This document shows, piece after piece, positions 11,992 to 24,877 of a stretch of DNA of 64,000 bases (positions within the stretch are counted from its first letter, which is position 1; every line of letters starts with the position of its first letter). The position numbers and the translations under genes were made by a program. The notes below the pieces were generated by a model. That model had not been told where the DNA came from. It saw only the letters and a list, made by a program, of their open reading frames with translations, and did no database searches. This DNA comes from Amaranthus tricolor (Eukaryota > Streptophyta > Magnoliopsida > Caryophyllales > Amaranthaceae). The stretch covers positions 1,867,460 to 1,931,459 of the forward strand of contig NC_080049.1 in the NCBI RefSeq assembly GCF_026212465.1. Reading direction: 5' to 3'.

Positions 11992-13485
11992 ATGAAAGAA
12001 GAATTTGATGCTTTAATTGAGAATCATACTTGGGATTTGGTACCGCGTCCTCCAAATGCTAATATCATTCGGTCTTTGTGGGTATTTCGTGTCAAGACCA
12101 AGTCCGATGGCTCTTTTGAGCGCTATAAAGCGCGTCTTGTTGGTGATGGTAAATCTCAAAGGGAAGGCATTGATTGTGATGAGACTTTTAGTCCGGTTGT
12201 GAAACCTGCTTCTATTCGCATTGTTTTAAGTATTGCTCTTTCCAGGTCTTGGTCTATTCATCAACTTGAAGTTAAGAATGCTTTTTTACATGGTCACTTA
12301 ACTGAGACTGTTTATATGCATCAGCCTATGGGTTTTCGTGATCTTAGTCGTCCTGATCATGTTTGTCTTCTTCGTAAATCTCTTTATGGTCTCAAACAGG
12401 CTCCTCGTGCTTGGTACCACCGGTTTGCCACTTTTGCGACTACCATTGGGTTTACTAACAGCATTTCTGATAATTCCCTATTTGTTTATTGTCATGGCTC
12501 TGATATTGCTTATTTGCTATTATATGTGGACGATATTATTCTTACAGCTTCTTCTGATTCACTTCGTGAGTCTCTTATGTCCAAACTTAGTTCTGAGTTT
12601 GCCATGAAGGATTTGGGTCCACTTAATTATTTCTTGGGTATTGCTGTTACTCGTACTTCTACGGGTCTCTTTCTATCTCAACAACGGTATGCCTCTGAAA
12701 TTCTTGAAAAAGTTGGCATGTCTCAATGTAATCCTGTTGCTACTCCTGTTGCTACCTCCGGCAAACTTTGTGCTAATGCTGGTTCTTCTTGTGACGATCC
12801 TACCTTGTATCGTAGTCTAGCTGGAGCTTTACAGTATCTTACTTCATATGCTGTTTCATATGCTGTTCAGCAAGTTTGCCTTTATATGCATGATCCTCGC
12901 ATTGAACATATGGCTGCTATTCACCGCATTCTTCGCTATGTCAAGGGCACTCTTCACTATGGTCTGCAGTTATATCGGTCTAATATTTCGACTCTTTTGT
13001 CCTATACCGATGCTGATTGGGGTGGTTGTCCTGACACTCGCCGCTCCACTTTTGATTACTGTGTTTTTCTGGGTGATAATTTAATTTTCTGGTCAGCTAA
13101 ACGCAAACCTACTGTTTCCAAGTCTAGTGCTGAAGCTGAATATCGTGGTGTTGCTAATGTTGTTTCTGAAACTTGCTGGATTCGCAATTTCCTTCTTGAG
13201 CTACACTGTCCTATTTCCACTGCTACTCTTGTCTATTGTGACAATGTTAGTGTTGTTTATTTAGCTGGTAATCCGGTCCATCATCAGCGCACTAAGCACA
13301 TTGAGATCGACATTCACTTTGTTCGTGAAAAAGTCAAACGTGGTGATGTTCGAGTACTTCATGTCCCATCTCGTTATCAGATTGCTGACATTTTCACCAA
13401 AGGCCTTCCTCAAGTATTATTTGATGATTTTCGTTCCAGTCTCAACGTCTCCAAACCGCCCGATTCGACTGCGGGGGTGTATTAG
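11992..13485 (+). pseudogene. copia pol 3' part: reverse transcriptase and RNase H
   Basis: A 497-codon frame covers the RT (YKARLV, AFLHGHLTE, LLYVDDIILT) and RNase H (SYTDADWGG, SSAEAEYRG, YCDNVSVVYLAGNP, RTKHIEID) and ends in the 3' LTR. A TGA just upstream (11981-11983) replaces a Trp codon kept in the minus copy, cutting it from the integrase part. A short segment around 12842-12866 reads SYAVSYAV where the sister copy has a TRPDI-type motif, a local deletion/duplication in the RT thumb region. RNase H keeps its acidic residues. Confidence 0.9.
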
Positions 13486-13664
13486 AATATTACAATATCT
13501 TACAATATCTCAGAATAATATCTCTTTGATTTCTTGTATATTTTTGTATAATCTTTATGATTATGTAGAATATTAGGAAATATTTAGTTTCCTAAAGTAT
13601 AGTAACAAACTTGTATATATTGACATTAACATTAATGAGAAAGGCAACCCGAGTCATTCTTACA
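13478..13664 (+). repeat. 3' LTR of plus-strand copia
   Basis: 187 bp, TGTA...TACA ends, preceded by the polypurine tract GCGGGGG and followed by the target duplicate GTGTA. Confidence 0.93.
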
Positions 13665-13889
13665 GTGTAAAGTTGATTTTGTGATTCAAGATTATATAGG
13701 AAAGTCTTGAAGGAGGTTGAGTAATTCAAGTTTAAACGAACACCAGATAGTCATTGATCCAAATTCTTCGCAGTAGGAAGAAAATTGATGATTGAAGACA
13801 AACACAAAATACTATGACTTAAAAAAAGAACTCTTTATGTTGAGTTATATAAAAAATTAAAATCCCAGCCTATATGAACTTGTTATGTC

Positions 13890-14788
13890 CTCTGATACAC
13901 GGACACGCCATTTGACAGACGTGTCCCGTGTCGGACACGGACACGCGAAAATCCGTGTCCGACACGCCAAATGAAGTGTCCAATATTTTAATATTTTTCC
14001 GGACACGCGGACACGGTTAGGACTCGCAAGGGACACGGCAAGGGTGAAGGACACGTTTTAAAAAAAAATTGCAAAAAAAGTTAGCAGAAATTGCTCCGGT
14101 AGAAAATACAAGTATTTGGAACAGGGTCCAAGAAATTTAAAAAACACCAGATCGAGGTCCCAAAGAAATGCGAGCATGAGATTGGAAAAAGGAAGATGGA
14201 TAATAAAATTGACCTTCAACAAGAAAAATGGAGGGCACCCAGGTTGAAAGAAGCGGCCTTGTGAAACAATTAAAGGTTACGCGTACATTCAAAGGAAGAA
14301 ATTACCAATTGCAAATTAGCAGGAATAAACCTGACAATTGACATACATGTAGATTGTAGACCAATTTTATATACACAAGCAAATACAATGAATTTACTAC
14401 TAATTAATTAACAATTAATTTAATTAATTAATAGAGGAGATAAAGGATGAAATTGAATGAGAAAAAAGAAGAGAGAGAAATGAAAATGAAAAGAAGGGAG
14501 CAGCCGGAGCACGTTGTTTTGATGTGAAGTGACAGTTATTAAGTGAAAGTCACGATTTGGTTTTTATGACTTATTTTAAATACTTGTTTATTCGGTACTT
14601 ATTTGTATTTTACGTGATTTTTATGTTTTTAAAGTGTTTATTTACAAATATCAAATGAAAGATTGTAAAATTATTTTTAATTTGATATATTTATTATATT
14701 ACCATTTTCGTGTCCCCGTGTCCGCCATTTTTAAGTTGGCGTTTTCCCGTACCCGTGTCGTGTCCGTATCCGTTTTAGTGCAACATAG
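13890..14788. mobile_element. non-autonomous hAT-like element with GGACACG-rich ends
   Basis: The left end CTCTGATACACGGACACG and the complement of the right end (CTATGTTGCAC..GGA..CGGACACG) are imperfect inverted repeats. Both subterminal regions are dense in GGACACG/CGTGTCC words. An 8-bp direct repeat GTTATGTC flanks it (13882-13889 and 14789-14796), the hAT hallmark. The interior has no transposase; short frames there are incidental. Confidence 0.78.
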
Positions 14789-14796
14789 GTTATGTC

Positions 14797-15910
14797 TCCA
14801 ATATACAAACCAAAAAAAAAAAAAGAATAATATCTCAGATATCATCATTAAAATAGTGCAATTCACTCCACTGTAAAACAATTAACACCATTTTTTTTGT
14901 TTCGTCTTATTAAATTCGTGTCAATTCTATTTTTAATTATAACTCATATTCTATCAACGTATTAAAATTAATTTTTTATGTTATTTATATTTGTTTACAA
15001 TTTTTATTCACTTATATTCATTATCACCCCTTTTGAACAAAGGGAGTGTTAAACAATAAACAATAATACGCTCTAGTTTATAAATAGTCGCTACACTTGA
15101 ATAGATAGTAAGATTTAAAAATGTTCATTTGGTTCATCGACTTGACATCCAATCAGGTGTTTCAAGTTGATTGAGAATCAAGTATAATGTCTACTATCCA
15201 CATTGATTTTTACATTTATAAATCTATTTTAATGTCAGATTAAAGTCGAGTTTAATTACATACCAAATAAATTTTAGATTTTCTGAGTGTAATTTCTACA
15301 CTTTAATAACAATTCATTAATTAATATCATTTTACATGCTCATTTTATTATATATAAGAAAAACAATTAGTATAACAAATATTTGGAACCACATAAATTA
15401 AAAAAATTAGAATTTGATAATATGGAAAGGTAAAAGACAAAATCACAAAAGGTATCACGCGATAGAAAACGGAAAAATAGTAATGTTAATGAAATCAGAA
15501 CCCACTAACTGACTTCCAAATCAATGGTAGTCCGAGGATTGTTAAGAACAGAACCAGAAAACAACAAAAAGATAAGACTGGGTATTTTCATCAATTATCA
15601 AATAAAAGTATAAAACTATCATTTTCTTATCTTTTCTCTTCACCTCCACCTTCTCTTTCGTAGATCCCACATCATAAAAATCCCTCTCACCTTTGTTTTT
15701 TTAGTAATTTATATTTAGACTTTTTGCCAATTAAAGCAAATTAAATTGACCAACTAAATATTGATGCTACATTAGTTATGCTTTTAGATTAAAAATTTTA
15801 AATTAAAAACAAATAAAATTGTCCAAATAAATATTCCCACGTTACTATAACAAAAAAAAAGTTTCGGCGCAACTATTCAAATTTAAAGATGTAACAAAAA
15901 ATGATTGATT
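14797..15910. other. AT-rich intergenic DNA with repeat fragments
   Basis: Near 15028-15055 'CCCTTTTGAACAAAGGGAGT' resembles one end of a Stowaway MITE. At 15722-15830 there is a partial copy of the duplicated block (CCAATTAAAGCAAATTAAA..TTAGTTATGCTTTTAGATTAAA) also seen at 9440, 20690 and 22225. No gene seen. Confidence 0.5.
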
Positions 15911-16579
15911 TGTAGGAAAGTATGGAACAAAATAAACTCTGATATTATATTATTTTTTTATTTTAGGAAATATTGTGTTAGAATATTATCCATCTATTTT
16001 AGAAATTTAAGATATTGTGCTATTTTAAATTCTATGTTTAAGTTCTTGAGCTTTTGTATATATAGGAGTAGAGCTGTTCAAAACAAACCCGGCTCGAAAA
16101 TCCGATCCAAAATCGAAAATTATCCGACCCGAAAAATGTAAGGTTTTCAGGTTTACCGAACCGCAATTACCCGAACCGATACTTCACTCGAACCGTTTGA
16201 TAACCGAAAAGGGCAAAATCGAACTCGAACTGCAACCGAATTTTATAACCGACATATAAACCTTAACCGATGTTACCCGAACTGAATAGTGATCGACCCG
16301 AGTCAAATCAAACCCGAATTATGCACGTAATCGAATGTAACCTGACTAAAACCGATTAAGATCGATCTGTTTTTAACCCGAATTGATACAAACCCGAATC
16401 GATTATTAATCGAACTGTTTTTAACCCGAACTGATACAAACCCGAACAGATTGTAAATCAAAATGTTATAAATCCTAATCAAATTTTCACCTAATTTTAG
16501 AAAATTAAGTCCGATTTCAGTTTTCTAATAATACGGAAAAAGGAAGAACACAAGTTCTATACAGAAGAGATTGCATACA

Positions 16580-16719
<140 letters not shown>

Positions 16720-16997
16720 ATTGAAATAAATTGATCTGCCTATTAGGGCTGGCAAAAGCTGACCCGACCTGCTAACCTGATCTGAAACCGATCCGAAATT
16801 AGCGGGTTTGGTTTAGAATTTTGACCCAATTAATTAAATGGGTCAACCCAACCTGATCTTTTTATTAAATCGGTTAGGTTCAGGTATAATATTTAAACCC
16901 GAAAAAAACCTGTTTAACCCATTTATTAAATTTTAGACGGATCAACATTTGCCAAATATTTCGTAAAACTAAGATAATACCAATTACCATGTATTGA

Positions 16998-17115
16998 GGG
17001 ATTTGTGAGCTGAAGATGACTTTCAATAAAAAAGAAAGTTGTCCCACATCGGCTAAGGGATTTGTCAGCTGAAGATGACTTTCAATAACAAAAGAAGTTG
17101 TCCCACATCGGCTAT
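16998..17115 (+). promoter_or_regulatory. tandem 59-bp duplication containing snRNA upstream sequence elements (USE)
   Basis: Two copies of a 59-bp unit (16998-17056 and 17057-17115), each ending in GTCCCACATCGGCTA. RTCCCACATCG is the plant snRNA upstream sequence element. The proximal copy (17100-17110) is followed about 30 bp on by TTTAAAT (17142-17148), a plausible TATA box at a spacing near that known for RNA polymerase II-type plant snRNA genes, and then by the U5 RNA. A second AT-rich candidate, TAATAAA near 17125, would be too close. Confidence 0.78.
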
Positions 17116-17174
17116 GAAAGATACTAATAAAAGAAAAATCCTTTAAATCACTTCCACAGATCTCATATCAACTT

Positions 17175-17295
17175 ACGCAGCCACGACGTGAACACAAACT
17201 GAACTATTCTTTCGCCTTTTACTAAAGAATACCGTGTGCTCGCTGCATTAAGTGGCATACGTTTATTTTTGGAGGAAGCCTTTAATTAAGGTTAA
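17175..17295 (+). ncRNA. U5: U5 spliceosomal snRNA gene
   Basis: U5 snRNA holds exon ends together in the spliceosome through its invariant loop 1. Here loop 1 is exact (CGCCTTTTACT, 17213-17223) on a perfect 7-bp stem (ATTCTTT 17206-17212 with AAAGAAT 17224-17230). A second stem pairs ACAC (17192-17195) with GTGT (17234-17237), and GCAG (17177-17180) can pair with CTGC (17243-17246). A canonical Sm site ATTTTTGG (17265-17272) follows, then a 3' hairpin AGCCTT/AAGGTT (17277-17293). A USE motif and TATA-like box lie upstream. The exact 5' end is uncertain by about 10 bases, and no clear plant 3' box is seen. With all structural elements intact it may be functional; its position inside a transposon means it could also be a transposed copy. 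Confidence 0.87.
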
Positions 17296-17963
17296 ATGGG
17301 TCAAATGACCTGAAATATATGAATTTAATGACCTAAAAAAAAAATAGGTCAGATTGGGGTTTCAATTTTTGACCCATTTAATTAAATGGGTCAGGTTCAG
17401 GTCAAGGGTTTATTGACCCATTTATATATGACCCGAACCTGAAATGACCCAATCCGACCTGTTTGACACCCCTATCTGCTATATCTGATAAAACAATCGG
17501 TAATTATTTTTTGTAAGTAAATGAGCGTACATCAATTAAAAACCTGACTATTAACTTATTTTGATATTGACCCGATCAATAGTTATCCGTAACCGATAAC
17601 TACTCGAAAAATAAAGTTCGAACCCGATCTGTACCCGAAAAAACCGAACCAATTAGTAATCGATGACAACCCGAGACCGATTGACACTCGACACGAACTT
17701 CAACCGACACCGAACTGATGCTAAACCGATAGCTTGAATAACCGATCTCCAACCGAACCGTGACTAACCGACTCGACCCGAGTGTGACCCGTTGTAACAC
17801 ACAGCCGAAAAATAACCGAATCGAATAACACCCGTTCGAAACCGACCCGATCAACCGAATGAACACCTCTATATAGGAGGGTTTTTTTCCTCAAATTATA
17901 AATAATACATATCAAGTATTTAAAACTCAAATCATTCTTATTTTCGCATTATGATTTTTTACA

Positions 17964-19047
17964 TGATATAAGCGCCGTAAGGTTTTCTTGCATGGAAAAA
18001 CTCTATCGGTGATTTATCATTGAACATAATCGACCAAAATCGATCCAAACAAAAACCAAATCAAAACAAAACCAATCAAACCAAACCACATCTAAAACAA
18101 AACCAAACCAGGACTATGATTTTCATGGCACAAATGGAACAATAAATGTTCTAACTTTTTCAAAAAAAATGACCCAAAACTTGAACAACCAATCCAAATT
18201 GAAAAATCAAACTACCAAAATTACACTACGTGGTGTAAACAAATAAAAACATAAATCAGTGATCAGGGCAGGCTCAATCATATCATCGCCATCTCTCTAT
18301 CCACCACAAATCCACACTAGGTTCAAAATGATTGTATGGTGAACTCATGAATCATCAACAATATCGACTGCAACCTTGTAGAATATTTTCTTGACTGTAC
18401 TACCTCCGCTCGAGATTTATGGACAAGAATCTACTTCATTCTCGAACCCGTTCTGCTACCTCCCATTGATGAGACCATTCAACGTGAGGTCGCGAGGGAG
18501 AGAATTATGGTAGAAAAGACATCATCGCAGTTTAATCTCTCAGAAAATCAAAACTCGGTTTTAAAAACAAACCTAGAAAATTCGAGATAAGCAAACCTAG
18601 AAAATCCATATTCAAAATTGAACTCAAGTGATAACGGCCCTCATCGGAATTTAGAATACAATAGTAAAGGGGAAAAAATGATGTTAGAAGAAGATGAAGA
18701 AAACCAACTCAAAGTTGTAGAGAGAGAAATGAGGTTAGGAATAATTGGGGCAAGTAAAAAATTTTAATTATGAAAATCCAAATTGACGTGAAGGACAAAT
18801 CCAAAGTCCAAATTTTAGACCCAAATAATAAAATAAATCAACTCATTTTGTTTGTTGACCTTTTATCTAAACTCGAAAAATAGAAAATCAATTTTGAAGA
18901 ATTTGCCGAAAATATTATCAAAATATTTTTTGCAAAATCAAAAGATCAACTAGCTGACCTTCTATTAAATGCAATTGGCTCAAAAGCATTGAAGAATATT
19001 TTGGCAAGGTTGGTTTCGGTTATCCCGAGACCAAACATGAGGGGGAG
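17964..19047 (+). other. internal region of the old copia-type element
   Basis: Largely non-coding. 18030-18110 is rich in ACCAAA/AATCAAA words. The only protein trace is the decayed pol C-terminus at about 18935-19046. Confidence 0.6.
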
Positions 19048-19247
19048 TGTAGGAAAATAAGGAACAAAATAAACTCTAATATTATATTATCTCTTTATTT
19101 TAGGAAATATTGTGTTAGAATATTATTTATCTATTTTAGGAATTTAAGATATTGTGTTATTTTAATTTCTATGTTTAATTTCTTGAACTTTTATATAATT
19201 TAGGGTGTTTTCTTCTAATCATGAATAATACAAATCAAGTGAGAAGT

Positions 19248-20830
<1,583 letters not shown>

Positions 20831-21531
20831 TGCATTTGTGATGACTATGGGTTATTGGTTGTTCTACTTGCCACATTATACGAACTATGTTGATACTTTG
20901 GGGATGTTAAAGCATTTGTCAAGAATTTGAAAGAGGTTATTGCGTTGCGCCGGTGGGCCTACTTTTGTTATGAATTTCCTTTTAATCAAAAATTATTTTG
21001 TAATGTTGATATGAGTAGCAATCTACGTCAAAACATTATTAGCAACGTGACTCTCCATCTTTTAATATCATTCAGATCTGACGTCTTTTTTTTTAAACAC
21101 TATTCATCTTTTACTCTTAATTGGTATTTTATTATTAATCTACAAGTTAAAACATAGTGATGTGAGATTTTGTTTGATTCGTCTCTATGTAAAAATTATT
21201 TATATCAACTTTTCATAATTTTTAATAATGCACAATTAGAGATATTAAAAATTGAATAAACATAAAATAACTTTAGTTTAACAAATATAGCTTTCATTTC
21301 TAATATAAGTAAATTTGTTTACTTGCTGAATGGATCCGACCATAAAAATTATAGGTGTGATTAATTTTAAGCTATCTGAATCATAAACATGCAAACAATG
21401 AATGATTGAGGAGCAATCACAACAAATTTATTATCTTCAAACTTTAGAGAGCTCACACAGATAAGCTTACATTAATATTATAAAGCAAACTTTAGAGAAC
21501 TCACACAGATAGTAAACCGTAACATAAAAAT
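20831..21531. other. relic of Transposase_32-type repeat and its 3' flank
   Basis: At about 20890-20950 'GTTGATACT..GATGTTAAAGCATTTGTCAAGAATTTGAAA' is shared with 45698-45752, and 21045-21360 matches the DNA that follows the Transposase_32 ORF at 40500-40820 (CATCTTTTAATATCAT..ATCTACAAGTTAAAACATAGT..GAATGGATCCGACCAT). No open frame is preserved. It is a truncated member of the same duplicated segment. Confidence 0.65.
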
Positions 21532-22536
21532 TTAATATTTAATTTTTTTTGGAGGGATATAAGTATGAGCATTTGGTGCTGACGATGAAGGCGATTTGGA
21601 TGTCTTCGTCTCCAATGGCAGATGAGCATGCTTAACAGTAGCTTCAGTCAGATGACCATGCTATTTTCAAATTGAATGATGAAACAAGATCTCATGTAAG
21701 TTAGCAAAACAATATTGAATGATGAACTACAAATATTAATTATTACTCGCCATTAATTTAATATGACTTTGGCGCTGAAATCAAAATTGTTTGTGTGGGA
21801 CCTACCAAGCAACAATATAGTGTCTAATAGGAGACCCGCCCTATCCCCGCCCCATCGGGGCGGGGATGGGTCCCGATTTGATGGGTCATGGGGCGGGTAC
21901 GGGTATAAAATTCATACCCACCGCGGCGATGGGGATGGGGATGGGTTTTAGGTGATCCCCGCCCCATCTCCGCCCCGCCCCGCCTCGCCTCACGAAATCT
22001 AAGATGTGTCTTTGACCGCCACCGTTTCTTCGCTAGATACCAAATACCATTCAGTTTCTATTTAACATTATATTATATTTCAATTATATTGATTATTTGA
22101 TCCATTACTGCTTGAAGTAATTATAATTAATTTAGATGTTATTTGAAATTAAATATTATGATTTCCATTTCAGATGATAGACTTATTAATTTGCAATTTT
22201 AATAGATGAATTTGCATTTTTGCCAATTAAAGCAAATTAAATTGATAAATTTAATATTGATGCTACATTAGTTATGCTTTTAGATTAAATATTTTAAATT
22301 AAAAACAAATAAAAATTTGGCCATTACTTTTTTGATAGATTATTAAAAATTTATTAAGAAAAGAGAAAAGAGCGATGGAGATTATATAAGGGTGAGAGTG
22401 AGATTGTGTAAAGTTGATTTTGTGATTCAAGATTATAATGTATGTATGTATGTGTAGGGACAGAGCGAATTGCTGAAGTAAGAATGGTAGTGCAAACAAG
22501 GAGAAACACGACTAAAAATTTATAGAATTTGGCCAT
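21532..22536 (-). pseudogene. secreted-peptide gene family copy A (probably broken)
   Basis: Minus strand. The exon-1-like start at 22536 encodes a signal peptide (MAKFYKFLVVFLLVCTTIL, then AIRSVP), but the splice donor present in copies B and C is replaced by a GTATGTAT-type repeat. The exon-2-like part (21660-21532) encodes LPLETKTSKSPSSSAPNAHT followed by YIPPKK and stops at TAA 21532-21534. It has A in place of the G of the SGPN core. The 800 bp between the exons also hold a GC-rich island and a further copy of the duplicated block. Family role unknown; see copy E. Confidence 0.62.
21829..22005. repeat. GC-rich island of CCCCGCCC/GGGGCGGG words
   Basis: A strikingly G+C-rich stretch in AT-rich DNA, with CCCCGCCCCATCGGGGCGGGG palindromes and GATGGG repeats. 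Such words mark subterminal regions of some plant hAT-like MITEs, but I could not define both TIRs or a TSD. It interrupts sequence that is continuous in relic G at about 44710. Confidence 0.5.
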
Positions 22537-22870
22537 TACTTTCTTTCTTTATCAAAAATTTATATTGTGAGAGAATGTTTAAGAAAACAGAAAAAATGAG
22601 AGAATGATGATTTGTCAAATATGATTTGTAGTGTAAAATGATGGAAAATTATATGGGCATTATTATTTGTCGCCACCCTTTTCATTTTATCGCCACCCCC
22701 TCTCCTAATGAAATTACGAATTTGCCCCTGATTTTTAAAAATTTACAAATTTGCCATTGAGTTAATAAATTTTCATTTTCATTTTTTTTTAATTTTTTTT
22801 AATTATTTTTATTTATATTATTATTGTTATTATTATTATCATAGTTATTATTATTATTATTATTATTACG

Positions 22871-22911
<41 letters not shown>

Positions 22912-22981
22912 GGTTATTATTATTATTATTATTATTATTACGGTTATTATTATTATTATAACGGTTATTATTATTACGGTT

Positions 22982-23015
<34 letters not shown>

Positions 23016-23056
23016 TTAATAATAAAAATAATAATAATAAAAAAAATATATATATC

Positions 23057-23119
23057 AATCGCACAAAACGTGCGACTGACAGTCGCACAAAGCAGTCGCA
23101 CGTTTTGTGCGACTGATAT
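23057..23119. repeat. AGTCGCAC palindrome cluster 1
   Basis: The unit AGTCGCAC-AAAAC-GTGCGACT is a perfect inverted repeat and occurs as back-to-back copies. Equivalent clusters lie at about 24047-24143, 24652-24709 and 25603-25687, one at each (TTA)n junction of the composite element. Confidence 0.9.
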
Positions 23120-23164
23120 TTTTTTTTTTTTATTATTATTAATTTTATTATTATTATTATTACG

Positions 23165-23199
<35 letters not shown>

Positions 23200-23327
23200 A
23201 TTATTTTTTTTGTTTTAATTATTATTATTATAACTGATGTAAGAAAGAAAGCATAAAAATTGACAAACACAAAACAAACACAATTTACGTGGTTCACCGA
23301 CAATGTGTCGACTAAGTCCACATGCAG

Positions 23328-23918
23328 AGGAGAGAAAACTTTTATTACTAGAAGAAACCCAAAATACAAATATTGGCTAGATTATAGAAAATAAGAGTTT
23401 ATAAATTACTCCAATACATAAAACCTTAGCCAAAATAGATTTTTTTGGGATGATGCAAAACTAATGCCCAAAACTCCTTTTATAAGGAGAAGAATAACAA
23501 GCCTTTGTTATTCTTCCGATGTGGGATAATGATAAACATTAATCTTCCAATGTGGGATAATGAAAAACATTAATCTTCCAATGTGGGATAATGACAAACA
23601 TCAATCTTCCAATGTAAGGTTATGTCGTGAATCCCACATTGGAAGATTGATGTTTGTCATTATCCCACATTGAAATATTAATGTTTTTTATTATCCCACA
23701 TTGGAAGATTAATGTTTATCATTATCCCACATCGGAAGAATAACAAAGGCTTGTTATTCTTCTCCTTATAAAAGAAGTCTTGGGCATTAGTTTGCATCAT
23801 CCCAAAAAAATTTGTTTTGGCTAAGGTTTTCTGTATTGGAGTAATTTATAAACTCTTAATTTCTATAATCTAGCCAATTTTTATATTTTGGGTTTCCTCT
23901 AATAATAAAATTTTACGC
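23328..23918. repeat. 600-bp hairpin 1, arms resemble an LTR
   Basis: The left arm (23328-23625) and right arm (23627-23918) are near-perfect inverted repeats around about 23626. Each arm, read outward, has three copies of a 31-bp repeat (TCCCACATTGGAAGATTAAT-type), then TCCCACATCGG, then CTTATAAAAG about 31 bp on, then AATAAA. Left of the arm (23238-23330) the complement of a plant LTR U5 end is visible (ACGTGGTTCACCGACAATG, CCACATGCAGAGGAG). I read the arms as two head-to-head LTR copies. Confidence 0.8.
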
Positions 23919-23995
23919 TTTCTTTTTTTCATCAATTATAACAATAATAATTAAAACAAAAATAATAATTTAATAATAATAATAATAACAACCAC

Positions 23996-24029
<34 letters not shown>

Positions 24030-24186
24030 TTAAAAAAAAAAATATAAGTCGCACAAAACGTGCGACTGTTTTGTGCGACTGTCAGTCGCACGTTTTGTGC
24101 GACTGGTTTGTGCGACTGTCAGTCGCACGTTTTGTGCGACTGGTATTTTTTTTTTTAATTTTTTTTTATTATTATTATTTTTATTA

Positions 24187-24231
<45 letters not shown>

Positions 24232-24271
24232 AACCGTAATAATAATAACCGTTATAATAATAATAATAACC

Positions 24272-24308
<37 letters not shown>

Positions 24309-24439
24309 TAATAATATAAATAAGAATAATTAAAAAAATTAAAAAAAATGAAAATGAAAAGTTATTAACTCAATGGCAAATTTGTATTATTATTATTGTT
24401 ATTTTTATTTATATTATTATTGTTATTATTATTATCATA

Positions 24440-24489
<50 letters not shown>

Positions 24490-24561
24490 GGTTATTATTA
24501 TTATTATTATTATTACAGTTATTATTATTATTATAACGGTTATTATTATTACGGTTATTAA

Positions 24562-24603
<42 letters not shown>

Positions 24604-24877
24604 CATTAATAATAAAAAAAAAATTAAAAAAAATTAAAAAAAAAAATATCAGTCGCACAAAACGTGCGACTGACAGTCGCACAAAGCAGTCGCACGTTTT
24701 GTGCGACTGATATATATTTTTTTATTATTATTAATTTTATTATTATTATTATTATCATTACAGTTATTATTATTAATTTTATTATTATTATTATTATTAT
24801 TATAAATATTGTTGTTGTTATTATTATTATTATTAAATTATTATTTTTGTTTTAATTATTATTATTATAAGTCCAAA

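Larger units (their letters stand above)
9638..13664 (+). mobile_element. Ty1/copia retrotransposon, gag-less subfamily, both LTRs
   Basis: 5' LTR 9638-9822, primer-binding site TGGTATCAGAAGC (9823-9835), coding remains 9937-13485, polypurine tract GCGGGGG just before the 3' LTR 13478-13664. A 5-bp target duplication GTGTA flanks it (9633-9637 and 13665-13669). The uninterrupted target survives at about 22407-22420 (GATTGTGTAAAGTTG), confirming insertion into a duplicated block. By eye the LTRs differ at about 9 of 185 positions, so this is not a recent insertion. The 5' LTR has lost its first TG. Confidence 0.95.
16744..17474 (+). mobile_element. hAT-like element carrying a U5 snRNA gene
   Basis: The left end TAGGGCTGGCAAAAG and the complement of the right end (TAGGGGTGTCAAACAGG) are imperfect hAT TIRs. 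Flanking octamers CTGCCTAT (16736-16743) and TCTGCTAT (17475-17482) differ by a one-base slip, consistent with an aged 8-bp TSD. Subterminal regions on both sides (16744-16930 and 17290-17470) are dense in GACCCG, AAATGGGTCA and related words. Between them about 340 bp of unrelated DNA carries the U5 snRNA gene and its upstream motif. The right terminus shares TGTCAAACAGGTCGGA with the autonomous hAT at 30282-34246. Confidence 0.8.
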
